DNA from: Coriobacteriaceae bacterium AF08-21
GTDB lineage: Bacteria > Actinomycetota > Coriobacteriia > Coriobacteriales > Coriobacteriaceae
Reading direction: 5' to 3'
DNA: 9,404 nt
Assembly: GCA_027687465.1 (NCBI GenBank)
Contig: JAQCQR010000034.1
Span: 1-9,404, forward strand
In this document: piece by piece, positions 1-9,300 of the stretch
How positions within the stretch are numbered: the first letter of the stretch is position 1
Layout: each line of letters begins with the position of its first letter
Made by a program: the position numbers and the translations under genes
Notes under the pieces: model-generated
Told to the model about the DNA's origin: nothing
What the model saw: the letters and a program-made list of their open reading frames with translations, nothing else
Database searches by the model: none

Positions 1-130
1 GCGACGGACCTCGGGACGCTCTTACACCACGTCTGCGCGCGCCACCACAGTCCCCAACAGCACCGCCCCGTTCGGGGAACGACCGCCACAGGTACGGCGG
101 GCAGAGGCTCACTTTTTTCCTCGGTTTTTC
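1..130. other. Upstream region without a supportable gene
   Basis: No reading frame here has a ribosome binding site plus recognisable protein. One frame is open from base 1 but gives a low-complexity translation with no family signature, so I do not call a gene end. Small inverted repeats are visible: CCCC/GGGG at 66-77, and CCGCC/GGCGG at 83-100. A run of six T lies at 113-118, about 12 bases after the second hairpin, which is too far away for a convincing terminator. The stretch may contain the end of an upstream transcript. I cannot assign it further. Confidence 0.3.
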
Positions 131-160
131 TTGACGGAATCTCACCTGTTGTAGTACATT
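131..160 (+). promoter_or_regulatory. Candidate sigma-70 type promoter for the beta-glucoside cluster
   Basis: TTGACG at 131-136 is a five-of-six match to the -35 consensus. TACATT at 155-160 is a plausible -10 with an 18-base spacer. Transcription would begin near 167, so the mRNA would meet the strong terminator hairpin at 210-245 almost at once. The nearest gene start is at 363. The -10 box is only moderate, so this is a candidate read from motif spacing alone. Confidence 0.4.
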
Positions 161-199
161 GTCCCAGTCTAAAAACGCGTGGACTTTTCTGGGCGCTAG

Positions 200-2896
<2,697 letters not shown>

Positions 2897-2927
2897 CCAC
2901 CCGGGCAATATCACTAAGGAGAAAATA

Positions 2928-4376
2928 ATGGCAGAAAAATACGACGACCTGGCCAGATCCATACTCGAGAACGTAGGCGGCGCCGAGAACGTCGCCAGCG
3001 TCGCGCACTGCATCACGCGCGTGCGCTTCAAACTCAAGGACGAGTCCCGCGCCAACACGGCCAAGATCGAGGCCCTCAAGGGCGTCATCCAGGTCATCCA
3101 GGCCAACGGCCAGTACCAGGTGGTCGTGGGCAACATCGTCGAGGACGTCTACGACGCGGTCCTGGAGGCCGGCAACTTCTCGGGCGGCGCAAGCGCCGAC
3201 GACGAGCCCCAGGGCGATAAGACCGTTGCCTCCGTCATCATCGACCTCATCTCTGGCATCTTCCAGCCCATCCTGGGACCGCTTGCCGCCGCAGGCATCA
3301 TGAAGGGACTGCTTGCCCTCATCACCTACTTCGTCCCGGCCTTTGCAAACGACGGCCTCTACACACTGCTCTACACCGTGGCTGACGGCTTCTTCTACTT
3401 CCTTCCCGTCGCCCTGGCGTTCAGTGCCGCGCGCAAGTTCCGCATGAACGAGTTCACCGGCGTGGCAATCGGCGTGGCGCTCCTCTACCCGACGATGGTC
3501 GCCCTGACCTCGGGCGAGGCGCTCGGCAGCATCGACCTCGGCGTGGCCGGCACGTTCTCGTGGTACGCCACCGCCCTCGGGCTCCCCATCATCATGCCCG
3601 TGTCCGGCTACGTGAGCTCGGTGATCCCCGTCCTTCTCATGGTGTGGTTCGGCTCTATCCTTGAGCGCTGGCTCAAGAGCTGGATGCCGGCTGCGCTCAA
3701 GATGTTCCTTGTCCCGCTCGCCACGATGACGGTCTCCATCGTCTTGGGCTACCTCATCATCGGCCCGGTGGCCACCCTCATCACCAACCTGCTGAGCGCG
3801 GCGTTCTCGTTCATCTTCCAGCTCCCCGTGGTTGGTTCCGTCCTGGGCAGTGCCCTAGTCGGCGGACTGTGGATGTGCCTCGTCATCTTCGGCTTCCACT
3901 GGAGCCTCATCCCCATCTCCATCATGAACCTGAACACCCTCGGCCACGATAGCGTGCTCGCCGCCACCATCGGCCACGGGTTCGCACTCGGAGCGGTCAT
4001 CTTTGCCATGTACCTCAGAAACAAGGACGAGCGCTTCCGCGGCATCGCCCTTCCCGCGATGATTTCCGCCTTCTTCTTCGGCGTCACCGAGCCGGGCATC
4101 TACGGCATCGCCCTCCCCAACAAGCGCGCGTTCGTCGTGGCATGCCTGAGCTCCGCCGTGGGCGGCGCTATCGTGGGAATGACGGGCGCTCTCATGTACA
4201 TCTCGGGCGGCCTCGGCGTCTTCAACCTGCTCAACTTCATCGACGGGACCCCTGGTGGCGCCGGGATCTCCCACATGATCTTCGCGATCATCGCCTCGCT
4301 CATCTCCGCCGTCCTGGCCTTTGTTATCGAGTTCATCACCTACCGACCCAACGACGAGGAGGAAGGCGCCCACTAG
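2928..4376 (+). CDS. PTS beta-glucoside transporter subunit IIBC, without IIA
   Basis: A 482-residue membrane protein of the glucose/glucoside PTS family (BglF/BglP type) that takes up a beta-glucoside and phosphorylates it during transport. The IIB domain spans about residues 1-85, with phospho-accepting Cys28 in AHCITRVRF. An acidic, Gly-rich linker (about 86-102) leads to the IIC domain (about 103-470), which has roughly ten hydrophobic segments. The IIC motif GVTEPGIYG contains Glu388, which lies at the sugar-binding site in this family. Family members that carry IIA are about 600-630 residues long. This one ends with a short acidic tail after IIC, so phosphate must come from a IIA protein encoded elsewhere. 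Start at 2928 has AAGGAG at 2916-2921. It lies 31 bases after the GH1 gene and is almost certainly co-transcribed with it. The substrate class is inferred from family and neighbour; the exact sugar is unknown. Confidence 0.93.
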   Translation: MAEKYDDLARSILENVGGAENVASVAHCITRVRFKLKDESRANTAKIEALKGVIQVIQANGQYQVVVGNIVEDVYDAVLEAGNFSGGASADDEPQGDKTVASVIIDLISGIFQPILGPLAAAGIMKGLLALITYFVPAFANDGLYTLLYTVADGFFYFLPVALAFSAARKFRMNEFTGVAIGVALLYPTMVALTSGEALGSIDLGVAGTFSWYATALGLPIIMPVSGYVSSVIPVLLMVWFGSILERWLKSWMPAALKMFLVPLATMTVSIVLGYLIIGPVATLITNLLSAAFSFIFQLPVVGSVLGSALVGGLWMCLVIFGFHWSLIPISIMNLNTLGHDSVLAATIGHGFALGAVIFAMYLRNKDERFRGIALPAMISAFFFGVTEPGIYGIALPNKRAFVVACLSSAVGGAIVGMTGALMYISGGLGVFNLLNFIDGTPGGAGISHMIFAIIASLISAVLAFVIEFITYRPNDEEEGAH

Positions 4377-4384
4377 CTTGCGCC

Positions 4385-4414
4385 CTCCTCAATCAGCTCT
4401 ATGTAATTGAGGAG
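4385..4414 (+). repeat. Hairpin just after the PTS gene
   Basis: CTCCTCAAT (4385-4393) pairs perfectly with ATTGAGGAG (4406-4414) across a 12-base loop, nine bases after the PTS stop codon. No T tract follows, so it is not a standard intrinsic terminator. It may stabilise the 3' end of the operon mRNA. Confidence 0.4.
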
Positions 4415-4430
4415 CAGTTGAGGTGGGTGA

Positions 4431-4465
4431 GGGCCGAGGGCGATCAAGGTGGCCGCCCTCGGCCC
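4431..4465 (+). terminator. GC-rich hairpin, probable end of the beta-glucoside operon
   Basis: GGGCCGAGGGCG (4431-4442) and CGCCCTCGGCCC (4454-4465) form a perfect 12-bp stem with an 11-base loop, 54 bases after the PTS stop codon. The stem is very stable but has no T tract. I therefore call it a probable non-canonical terminator or mRNA-stabilising hairpin. Confidence 0.5.
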
Positions 4466-4512
4466 GGGACAACCTGCCAGAAGGCGTTTAGCTTTCTCGG
4501 GCGGCGCTGAAA

Positions 4513-4538
4513 TGAACTGCGCCCCGAAACTTAGACGG
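4513..4538 (+). repeat. Right terminal inverted repeat of the IS3 remnant
   Basis: The sequence starts TGAACTGCGCCCC and continues to TTAGAC. It matches the opposite end (minus strand from 4916, TGAACCGCCCCC ... TTGGAC), allowing small gaps. It sits directly beyond the OrfB stop codon, as expected for the right end of an IS3-family element. Confidence 0.65.
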
Positions 4539-4551
4539 GTCAATTAGCGGC

Positions 4552-4728
4552 CTATGCCGCACATGGGGACTGATTCCGGAACTCCTCCGGGGTCAGTCCC
4601 TTTTGCTTAACCTGCCTCCTCTTGTTCCAGTGAACGGTGTAGGCGTGGAGGTCCCGCTTGAACTCCTCGAAGCTCCGCCACGTCCGGTTCCTGTAGAACT
4701 CGTCCTTCAGGAACCCGGGCAGCAGCTC
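4552..4728 (-). pseudogene. IS3-family transposase OrfB, C-terminal remnant
   Basis: About 59 codons match the end of IS3-type DDE transposases. ATELLPGFLKDEFYRNR contains the third acidic residue of the DDE triad in its usual A-x-x-E-(x)3-G-x-L-K setting. It is followed by a WRSFEEFKRDL segment, HWNKRR and the C-terminal KGLTPEEFRNQS. The frame is open upstream to 4830, but that part is Gly/Ala/Arg/Pro-rich and does not resemble OrfB. The two other catalytic Asp residues and the OrfA DNA-binding domain are absent, so the protein cannot transpose. Confidence 0.8.
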
Positions 4729-4798
4729 CGTCGCAAGAGCTCGCCCTCGCGCGCCGTCGGCCCCGGCCGGGTCCGGGCGCCCTTCGGCCTTCGGTGCG

Positions 4799-4870
4799 CC
4801 CGTATCCCCTGTCGCAAAACTCTGCTGCAAGAGTCCTCAGCGTGGCGTCGTGTCCGACTTTCCCGTCCAT
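4799..4870 (-). pseudogene. Probable OrfA start fragment of the same IS3 element
   Basis: From the ATG at 4870 (MDGKVGHDATLRTLAAEF and a few more residues, about 24 codons) the translation resembles the first helix of an IS3-type OrfA helix-turn-helix protein. A G-rich stretch lies about 10 bases upstream, and the start is 46 bases inside the left terminus. After about codon 24 the sequence becomes Arg/Gly/Pro-rich and the OrfA likeness ends. The OrfB remnant lies in a different frame. The assignment rests mainly on position and is moderate. Confidence 0.45.
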
Positions 4871-4890
4871 AAAGAAGCCCCCATTTCTAA

Positions 4891-4916
4891 TGTCCAAGAA
4901 ATGAGGGGGCGGTTCA
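4891..4916 (-). repeat. Left terminal inverted repeat of the IS3 remnant
   Basis: On the minus strand this reads TGAACCGCCCCC ... TTGGACA, the inverted partner of the terminus at 4513-4538. It precedes the OrfA-like start at 4870, so it is the left end of the element. Confidence 0.65.
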
Positions 4917-4921
4917 ATTTC

Positions 4922-4971
4922 GGGACGGGGATTAAATAATCATTCGGGACAAATTTTTTTATCCCCGTCCC
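4922..4971. repeat. REP-like palindrome GGGACGGGGAT
   Basis: GGGACGGGGAT (4922-4932) is exactly repeated in inverse orientation at 4961-4971, with a 28-base AT-rich spacer that contains a run of seven T and another GGGAC. A related AATCAT(T)CGGG occurs at 4938-4948 and again at 4977-4986. The palindrome lies 5 bases outside the IS remnant and 36 bases beyond the end of rlmD. It is not followed by a T tract on either strand, so it is better explained as a dispersed intergenic repeat than a terminator, although it could still help to end rlmD transcription. Confidence 0.55.
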
Positions 4972-5006
4972 AGAAAAATCATCGGGCGTGGTCTTGGGCA
5001 AACGGT

Positions 5007-6320
5007 CTAGTTACGCTTGAGGTGGACGACGGTTTCGCAGTGGAAGGTTTGCGGGAACAGGTCGACCGGTGTGATCTTGACGGGGGAGAAGGTGCCTTCC
5101 TCGACAAAGCGCTTAAGGTCGCGCGCCAGGGTGGCAGGGTCGCAGCTCACATAGGCCACGTCGCGTGCGCTCGTGCTGGCGATGAGGTCGATGGCCTCGG
5201 GTGCCAAGCCTGCGCGCGGCGGATCGACCACCAGGACATCGGCGTCCTGGTCGGGGAACTCGCGTACCGCGTCGCCGCCGATGACGTCGACGTTGTCGAG
5301 CTTGTTGATCTCGAGGTTGCGACGCAGGTCGCGCACGGCCGGACCGTAGGCCTCGACGGCGGCAACAAAGTCGCAGCGGCGGGCGAGCGGCAGGGTAAAG
5401 GTACCGGCACCGCAGTACAGGTCCACGGCCAGCTCGTCTTCCTGCGGGTCGAGCGCCTCCATGACAAGCTCGATCAAAATCTCGGCACCCTTGGTGTTGA
5501 CCTGGAAAAACGACGGGGCCGAAAGGCGCATCTGGCCGTCGGCGATGTTCTCGGTCCAGGAGCCCTCGCCGGCGAGCATCTCAACCTTGGAGACGCGGCG
5601 GGCCTTCTTCTCACCCTTGCTCATAACGCGCGCTATGCTCGTGGGGTGTGCAGCGTCTGCCAGCACGCGCGAGACCTGCGAGCGCGGAAACGAGCCCGTG
5701 GGCGTCCAGAGCGCGACTTCGAGCGCCTTGGTGCGACGCGAGGCGCGAATGCCCACGCGCTCCAGGCCTAGGTCGTGGCTCCCGCTCAGATAGTTGAGCG
5801 CGCCGACGACCGACTTGAGCGCCTTGGGAAAACGTTTATCGAACAGCGGACACGAATCGACGGTCACGATCTTGCTGGGATCGACGCCGTGCATGCCAAG
5901 ACGAACGCGGCCGTTGACGACGGTCGGTTCGAGCTCAATTTTATTGCGGTAGCCCCAATCGTCCTTGGTCTGGCGGATGGGCTGCACCAGCTCGTCGACT
6001 TGCTCAGGGGTGAACTTGCCGATGCGCTCGAGCGTGGAGCGCAGGTTTTGCTCCTTGGCGGCAAGCTGAGCGGTGCGTGAGAGATTGCCCCACGAGCAGC
6101 CACCGCAGATGCCCACGAAGGGACAGGGAGGCTGGATGCGATCGGGGCTCGGCTCCAGAATCTCGGTGGCGCGGGCGCGCATAAACGATTTGCCGTCCTG
6201 CACGATCTCGGCCTCGACGGTGTCGCCCGCCACGGCGCCCTGCACAAATACGGCTTTGCCGTTGTCGGCATGCGCCAGACCGTCGGCGCCATACGTCATC
6301 GATTCTATGGTGAGCTTCAT
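5007..6320 (-). CDS. rlmD: 23S rRNA (uracil-5-)-methyltransferase, TrmA/RlmD family
   Basis: A 437-residue S-adenosylmethionine-dependent enzyme that methylates carbon 5 of a uridine in 23S rRNA, close in length to E. coli RlmD (about 433). An N-terminal TRAM-type RNA-binding domain covers about residues 1-55. Cys66, Cys72, Cys75 and Cys157 match the C-x5-C-x2-C ... C set that binds a 4Fe-4S cluster in RlmD. The catalytic domain has FFQVN (271-275), the SAM-binding DLYCGAGTF (300-308), DPPRAG (366-371) and catalytic Cys393 in VSCDPATL. Start at 6320 places the TRAM domain at the N-terminus. AGGA lies very close upstream, and an in-frame ATG at 6335 is an alternative. Longer starts would run into the terminator hairpin at 6371-6410. 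In Gram-positives some homologues (RlmCD) modify two sites, U747 and U1939, so the exact target is uncertain. The gene lies downstream of ppk1 but is separated from it by that hairpin. Confidence 0.9.
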   Translation of the reverse strand: MKLTIESMTYGADGLAHADNGKAVFVQGAVAGDTVEAEIVQDGKSFMRARATEILEPSPDRIQPPCPFVGICGGCSWGNLSRTAQLAAKEQNLRSTLERIGKFTPEQVDELVQPIRQTKDDWGYRNKIELEPTVVNGRVRLGMHGVDPSKIVTVDSCPLFDKRFPKALKSVVGALNYLSGSHDLGLERVGIRASRRTKALEVALWTPTGSFPRSQVSRVLADAAHPTSIARVMSKGEKKARRVSKVEMLAGEGSWTENIADGQMRLSAPSFFQVNTKGAEILIELVMEALDPQEDELAVDLYCGAGTFTLPLARRCDFVAAVEAYGPAVRDLRRNLEINKLDNVDVIGGDAVREFPDQDADVLVVDPPRAGLAPEAIDLIASTSARDVAYVSCDPATLARDLKRFVEEGTFSPVKITPVDLFPQTFHCETVVHLKRN

Positions 6321-6367
6321 ATTCCTGCCTGTCATTCGCGTTGTTGTCCGCAACCATGGTAGCAGGG

Positions 6368-6410
6368 AAAAGCGCCTCGTATCTGAGGCATTCCTCAAAT
6401 ACGGGGCGCT
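6368..6410 (-). terminator. Intrinsic terminator of ppk1
   Basis: On the minus strand, beginning 11 bases after the ppk1 stop codon, AGCGCC and a following AT-containing arm fold back on themselves through GGCGCT (forward 6371-6410). The stem is about 17 bp with one or two mismatches and a small loop. Four T follow, partly overlapping the stem. The short T tract makes it a moderate terminator, so some read-through into rlmD is possible. Confidence 0.65.
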
Positions 6411-6421
6411 TCTACAAACGT

Positions 6422-8830
6422 CTATTTCGTCTTGCCGGTAATGAGCGTCTTAAGACCCAGGCCGATCAGGCCCAAGCCCATGCGCACGCGGCCGGGGCGA
6501 TGGCGCTCGATGGCCTTGGTCTTGCCGGCGGGTTTCTCGCGACGGGCGCTCGTCTCGGGTGCGGGCTTAGCTGCCTGCGGCTCGGGCTGAGGTGCAGGTG
6601 CGGGCTCGGGCTCAATGACGGTCGCCTGGACCTTCTGAACCTCGGGTGTGGCCGGCTGCGGCTTAGGAGCAGGGGCGGGCTTTGCCTCAATGACGGGCTC
6701 GGGCGCGGCCTCGGCGTTGCGGTAGGCACGCTCCAGCAGGGCTTCCTGCGAGTTGAAGGGTTTCTCACCCTCTGCGCGCTCCACGGGGACCCAGGTGCCG
6801 TCGCTCGTGAGGCTGCGGGCCTTCACGTTGTCGCGCAGCTGCATGCTCATGTACTCGTGCACCAGGGCGCGGCAGGTGGGGTCGAGCACGGGGAAGGCGA
6901 TCTCCACGCGGTGCTCGGTGTTGCGTGTCATCATGTCGGCCGAGCTCAGATAGATCATGTCCGAGTCCACGCCAAAGGCGTAAACGCGCGCATGCTCCAA
7001 AAAGCGTCCGACGATAGAACGGACATGCACGTTCTCGGTCTTGCCAGGAACGCCCGGCTTGAGGCACGAGATGCCGCGGATGATCATGTCCACGCGGACT
7101 CCTGCGCACGATGCCTCGGCGATCTTGTCGATGACCTCGCGGTCGGTGAGCGAGTTGAGTTTAAAGAACACGCGGGCGGGCTCGCCGGCGAGGGCGCGCT
7201 GGATCTCGCGGTCAAGCCCGCGCATGATGAGCGGTTTCAGTCCGACGGGCGCCACACCCAGGAAGCGGTAATCGCCGCGCAGGTTGCCCAGCGACAGGTT
7301 GCGGAAGAACAGGTTGGCGTCCTCGCCGATGCCGGGGTGAGCGGTCATGAGCATAAAGTCGCTGTAGAGTTTGGCCGTCTTCTCGTTAAAGTTGCCGGTG
7401 CCCAGCAGCGTCAGGCGCGTTAGCGCCATGCCCTCGCGATAGGTGAGCTGGCAGATCTTGGAGTGGCACTTAAAGCCCTCGGAGCCGTAGATGACGGTGC
7501 AGCCGGCCTCTTCCAGGCGCTCGGCCCACTCGATGTTGTTCTGCTCGTCAAAGCGCGCGCGGAGCTCCATGAGCACCGTGACCTCTTTGCCGTTCTCGGC
7601 GGCATCGATCAGTGACTCGCACAGGCGGCTCTGCTTGGCCACGCGGTAGAGCGTGATGCGCAGTGAGATGCACTCGGGGTCGTAGGCGGCCTCGTGCACC
7701 AGATCCAGGAAGGGGTTCATGGCCTCATAGGGATAAAAGAGCAGCTTGTCGTGCTGAAGTACCTGCTCGCGGATGGAGCGGGTCATATCGATGGTGGGGT
7801 TGGGCTGCGGCTTAAACGGCGTAAAGAGCAGCTCGTTGCGCAGGTGCTCGGGAATCTTGCCCTCAATGCCAAAGACGTAGCCTAGGTCGAGCGGGATATC
7901 GCAGGTAAAGACAGAGCGGCGCGAAAGCTCGAGCGCCTTGCGGATGGTCTTGAGCGTCGCCTTCTCGAGCGACCCCGAGACCGCGAGCACCACCGGCTGC
8001 AGGCGCAAGCGTTTCTTGAGGATGCGCTTCATGTGCTGACGGTAATCCTCTTCCTCCTCGACGCCCTCGCCGTCCGGGTCGATGTCGGCGTTGCGGGTGA
8101 CGCGGATGAGCGCGCGGTCGAGCGGCTTATAGGAGCCAAAGCAGCTGTCCAGGCAGGCGAGGATGACGTCCTCGAGCAAGATGTAGGAGTAGGTGCCGGT
8201 GGGCGAGGGGATCTCGACCACGCGGTTCATCGAGGTGGGAATCTCGATAAGGCCCAGCAGACTCTCCTCGTCGGTGACGCCGTCCAGGCCGCAGGCCAGG
8301 TAGAGTGCGCCGTTGCGCAGGTTAGGGAAGGGGTGGCGCGGGTCAATCACCAGCGGCGAGATGACCGGCGACACGTAGGCCTGGAAGTAGCGGGTGACAA
8401 AGGTGCGCTCCTCGGGCGTAAGCGAATCGATGCGAGCGCGGTGAACGCCTAGGGTGTCGAGCTTGCCCTCGATGCTCTTAAAGATGGACTCCCATCGGGT
8501 AAGGAGCCCGGGCATTTCGGTCATGACAGCATCGACCTGTTCGGAGGCGGTCATATTGCTCTTGTTGTCGACAGGCTGTTTTTTGAGCTCCGCCAGATCG
8601 GACAGGCCGCCCACGCGCACCATGAGAAACTCGTCGAGGTTAGACTCGAAAATCGACACGAACTTTAGACGCTCGAACAGCGGAACGGTCTCGTCGAAGG
8701 CTTCGTCAAGCACACGGTTATCAAAGCGCAGCCAGCTGAGCTCTCGGTTCTGCGTGTACGAGAAGTCGCGCGGCGGTTTGCGCAGCTTTGCGGCGGCTTG
8801 CTTTTTTTCGATTTTGCTCGGCATATGCAT
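6422..8830 (-). CDS. ppk1: Polyphosphate kinase PPK1 with Pro/Ala-rich C-terminal extension
   Basis: PPK1 reversibly transfers the terminal phosphate of ATP to long-chain polyphosphate through a phospho-histidine. The protein is 802 residues from ATG 8830, or 800 from ATG 8824; the numbering below uses 8824. Visible features are the N-terminal NRELSWLRF (26-34) and FESNLDEFLMVRVGGL (59-74), the LYRVAKQSRLCESL region (392-405), the autophosphorylated His454 in GFKCHSK, the second conserved His611 in RFLEHARVYAFG, and YLSSADMMTRN (625-635). The conserved core ends near residue 700; family members are commonly about 690-730 long. About 75 residues rich in Pro, Ala, Glu and Lys follow (705-775), with a partial repeat (VIE-x2-PAPAP at 711 and 736), then a basic/hydrophobic end. 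No good Shine-Dalgarno precedes either ATG, and a GTG at 8869 is also in frame, so the start is uncertain by up to 15 residues. Confidence 0.93.
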   Translation of the reverse strand: MHMPSKIEKKQAAAKLRKPPRDFSYTQNRELSWLRFDNRVLDEAFDETVPLFERLKFVSIFESNLDEFLMVRVGGLSDLAELKKQPVDNKSNMTASEQVDAVMTEMPGLLTRWESIFKSIEGKLDTLGVHRARIDSLTPEERTFVTRYFQAYVSPVISPLVIDPRHPFPNLRNGALYLACGLDGVTDEESLLGLIEIPTSMNRVVEIPSPTGTYSYILLEDVILACLDSCFGSYKPLDRALIRVTRNADIDPDGEGVEEEEDYRQHMKRILKKRLRLQPVVLAVSGSLEKATLKTIRKALELSRRSVFTCDIPLDLGYVFGIEGKIPEHLRNELLFTPFKPQPNPTIDMTRSIREQVLQHDKLLFYPYEAMNPFLDLVHEAAYDPECISLRITLYRVAKQSRLCESLIDAAENGKEVTVLMELRARFDEQNNIEWAERLEEAGCTVIYGSEGFKCHSKICQLTYREGMALTRLTLLGTGNFNEKTAKLYSDFMLMTAHPGIGEDANLFFRNLSLGNLRGDYRFLGVAPVGLKPLIMRGLDREIQRALAGEPARVFFKLNSLTDREVIDKIAEASCAGVRVDMIIRGISCLKPGVPGKTENVHVRSIVGRFLEHARVYAFGVDSDMIYLSSADMMTRNTEHRVEIAFPVLDPTCRALVHEYMSMQLRDNVKARSLTSDGTWVPVERAEGEKPFNSQEALLERAYRNAEAAPEPVIEAKPAPAPKPQPATPEVQKVQATVIEPEPAPAPQPEPQAAKPAPETSARREKPAGKTKAIERHRPGRVRMGLGLIGLGLKTLITGKTK

Positions 8831-8841
8831 CTGTCCGTTCA

Positions 8842-8856
8842 GTCCCCGCAGGGGAC
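8842..8856 (-). repeat. Short hairpin just upstream of ppk1
   Basis: GTCCCC-GCA-GGGGAC is a perfect 6-bp inverted repeat with a 3-base loop, 11 bases before ATG 8830 of ppk1. It occupies the region where a ribosome binding site would be expected and contains the only G-rich stretch there. It could modulate ppk1 translation or be coincidental. Confidence 0.3.
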
Positions 8857-9233
8857 GGTTGCCTAACACTATTCACTATTGTCTCAATTTAGTCGACTTG
8901 TGGCACGGACGTATTGTGCGAACGGTATCTTAACCTACTTCTTACGCTGTCAAGCCATAGAGCTGACGCCCGTCGCGTTGCGAAAAACGGTCTAGATCCT
9001 CACTCAACTGCTGAGTATGTGTGAATAAGAATGATAGATAGCTGAATATCATCGAATACAGGCAGAAACGTAAACAAGCGTCATTTATATACATAAAACC
9101 GTTGTAGATATGCAATTTTTAATCGAAAGATTGGAGTTGTAATTGCGAATGATTTTTGAGAAAAAAGAGCGTTTACCTTAGAAAAGCTACTTTAGAACGC
9201 CGAAGTGCATTATGGGGGAATCATATTCGATAT

Positions 9234-9261
9234 ACCGTTCATCGAACTTTGTTGACCGTTC
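9234..9261 (+). repeat. Direct repeat ACCGTTC, 21 bases apart
   Basis: ACCGTTC occurs at 9234-9240 and again at 9255-9261, exactly 21 bases apart and thus about two helical turns, on the same face of the DNA. The shorter ACCGTT/AACGGT also occurs at 8921-8926, 8986-8991 and 9098-9103. This may be a regulator binding site; no known operator is recognised. Confidence 0.35.
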
Positions 9262-9294
9262 GGGGGCGAGGTGGAATTGCGGTTGGAATTTGGA

Positions 9295-9300
9295 TATAAC
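9295..9300 (+). promoter_or_regulatory. Candidate -10 box for the gene starting at 9382
   Basis: TATAAC is a five-of-six match to the -10 consensus, in an AT-rich setting 82 bases before the ATG. The best upstream partner with 17-base spacing is TGGAAT at 9272-9277, a poor -35. A transcript would start near 9307 and carry the hairpins at 9317-9361. Confidence 0.3.

Larger units (their letters stand above)
4513..4916 (-). mobile_element. Internally deleted IS3-family insertion sequence, 404 bp, both ends kept
   Basis: Both termini begin TGAAC[C/T]GC and are recognisably inverted copies. Read on the minus strand the element goes left end, a short OrfA-like start (4870 to about 4799), then the C-terminus of an IS3-type OrfB transposase (about 4728 to 4552), and right end. 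OrfB stops 39 bases from its terminus, as in complete IS3 elements. Complete IS3 members are about 1.2-1.5 kb, so most of both reading frames is missing. The piece cannot encode a working transposase but could be mobilised in trans. No clear target duplication is seen: the adjoining bases are AAA on one side and ATT on the other. Confidence 0.75.

Noticed and set aside
4566..4600. Inverted repeat GGGACTGA/TCAGTCCC as a functional hairpin
   Set aside because: It lies within the OrfB C-terminal codons and is probably a by-product of coding sequence.
6341..7423. Plus-strand open frame opposite the ppk1 3' end
   Set aside because: It overlaps the terminator and the PPK1 coding region; the composition reflects antisense codon bias and no family is recognised.
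8948..8968. Pho box near ppk1 (CTGTCA ... GCTGAC)
   Set aside because: The two half-sites are 15 rather than 11 bases apart and only loosely alike. It is a tempting link to phosphate control but not supportable.
9149..9181. Ten-codon plus-strand frame as a leader peptide
   Set aside because: GGAG is too far from the ATG, there is no run of regulatory codons and no terminator follows.
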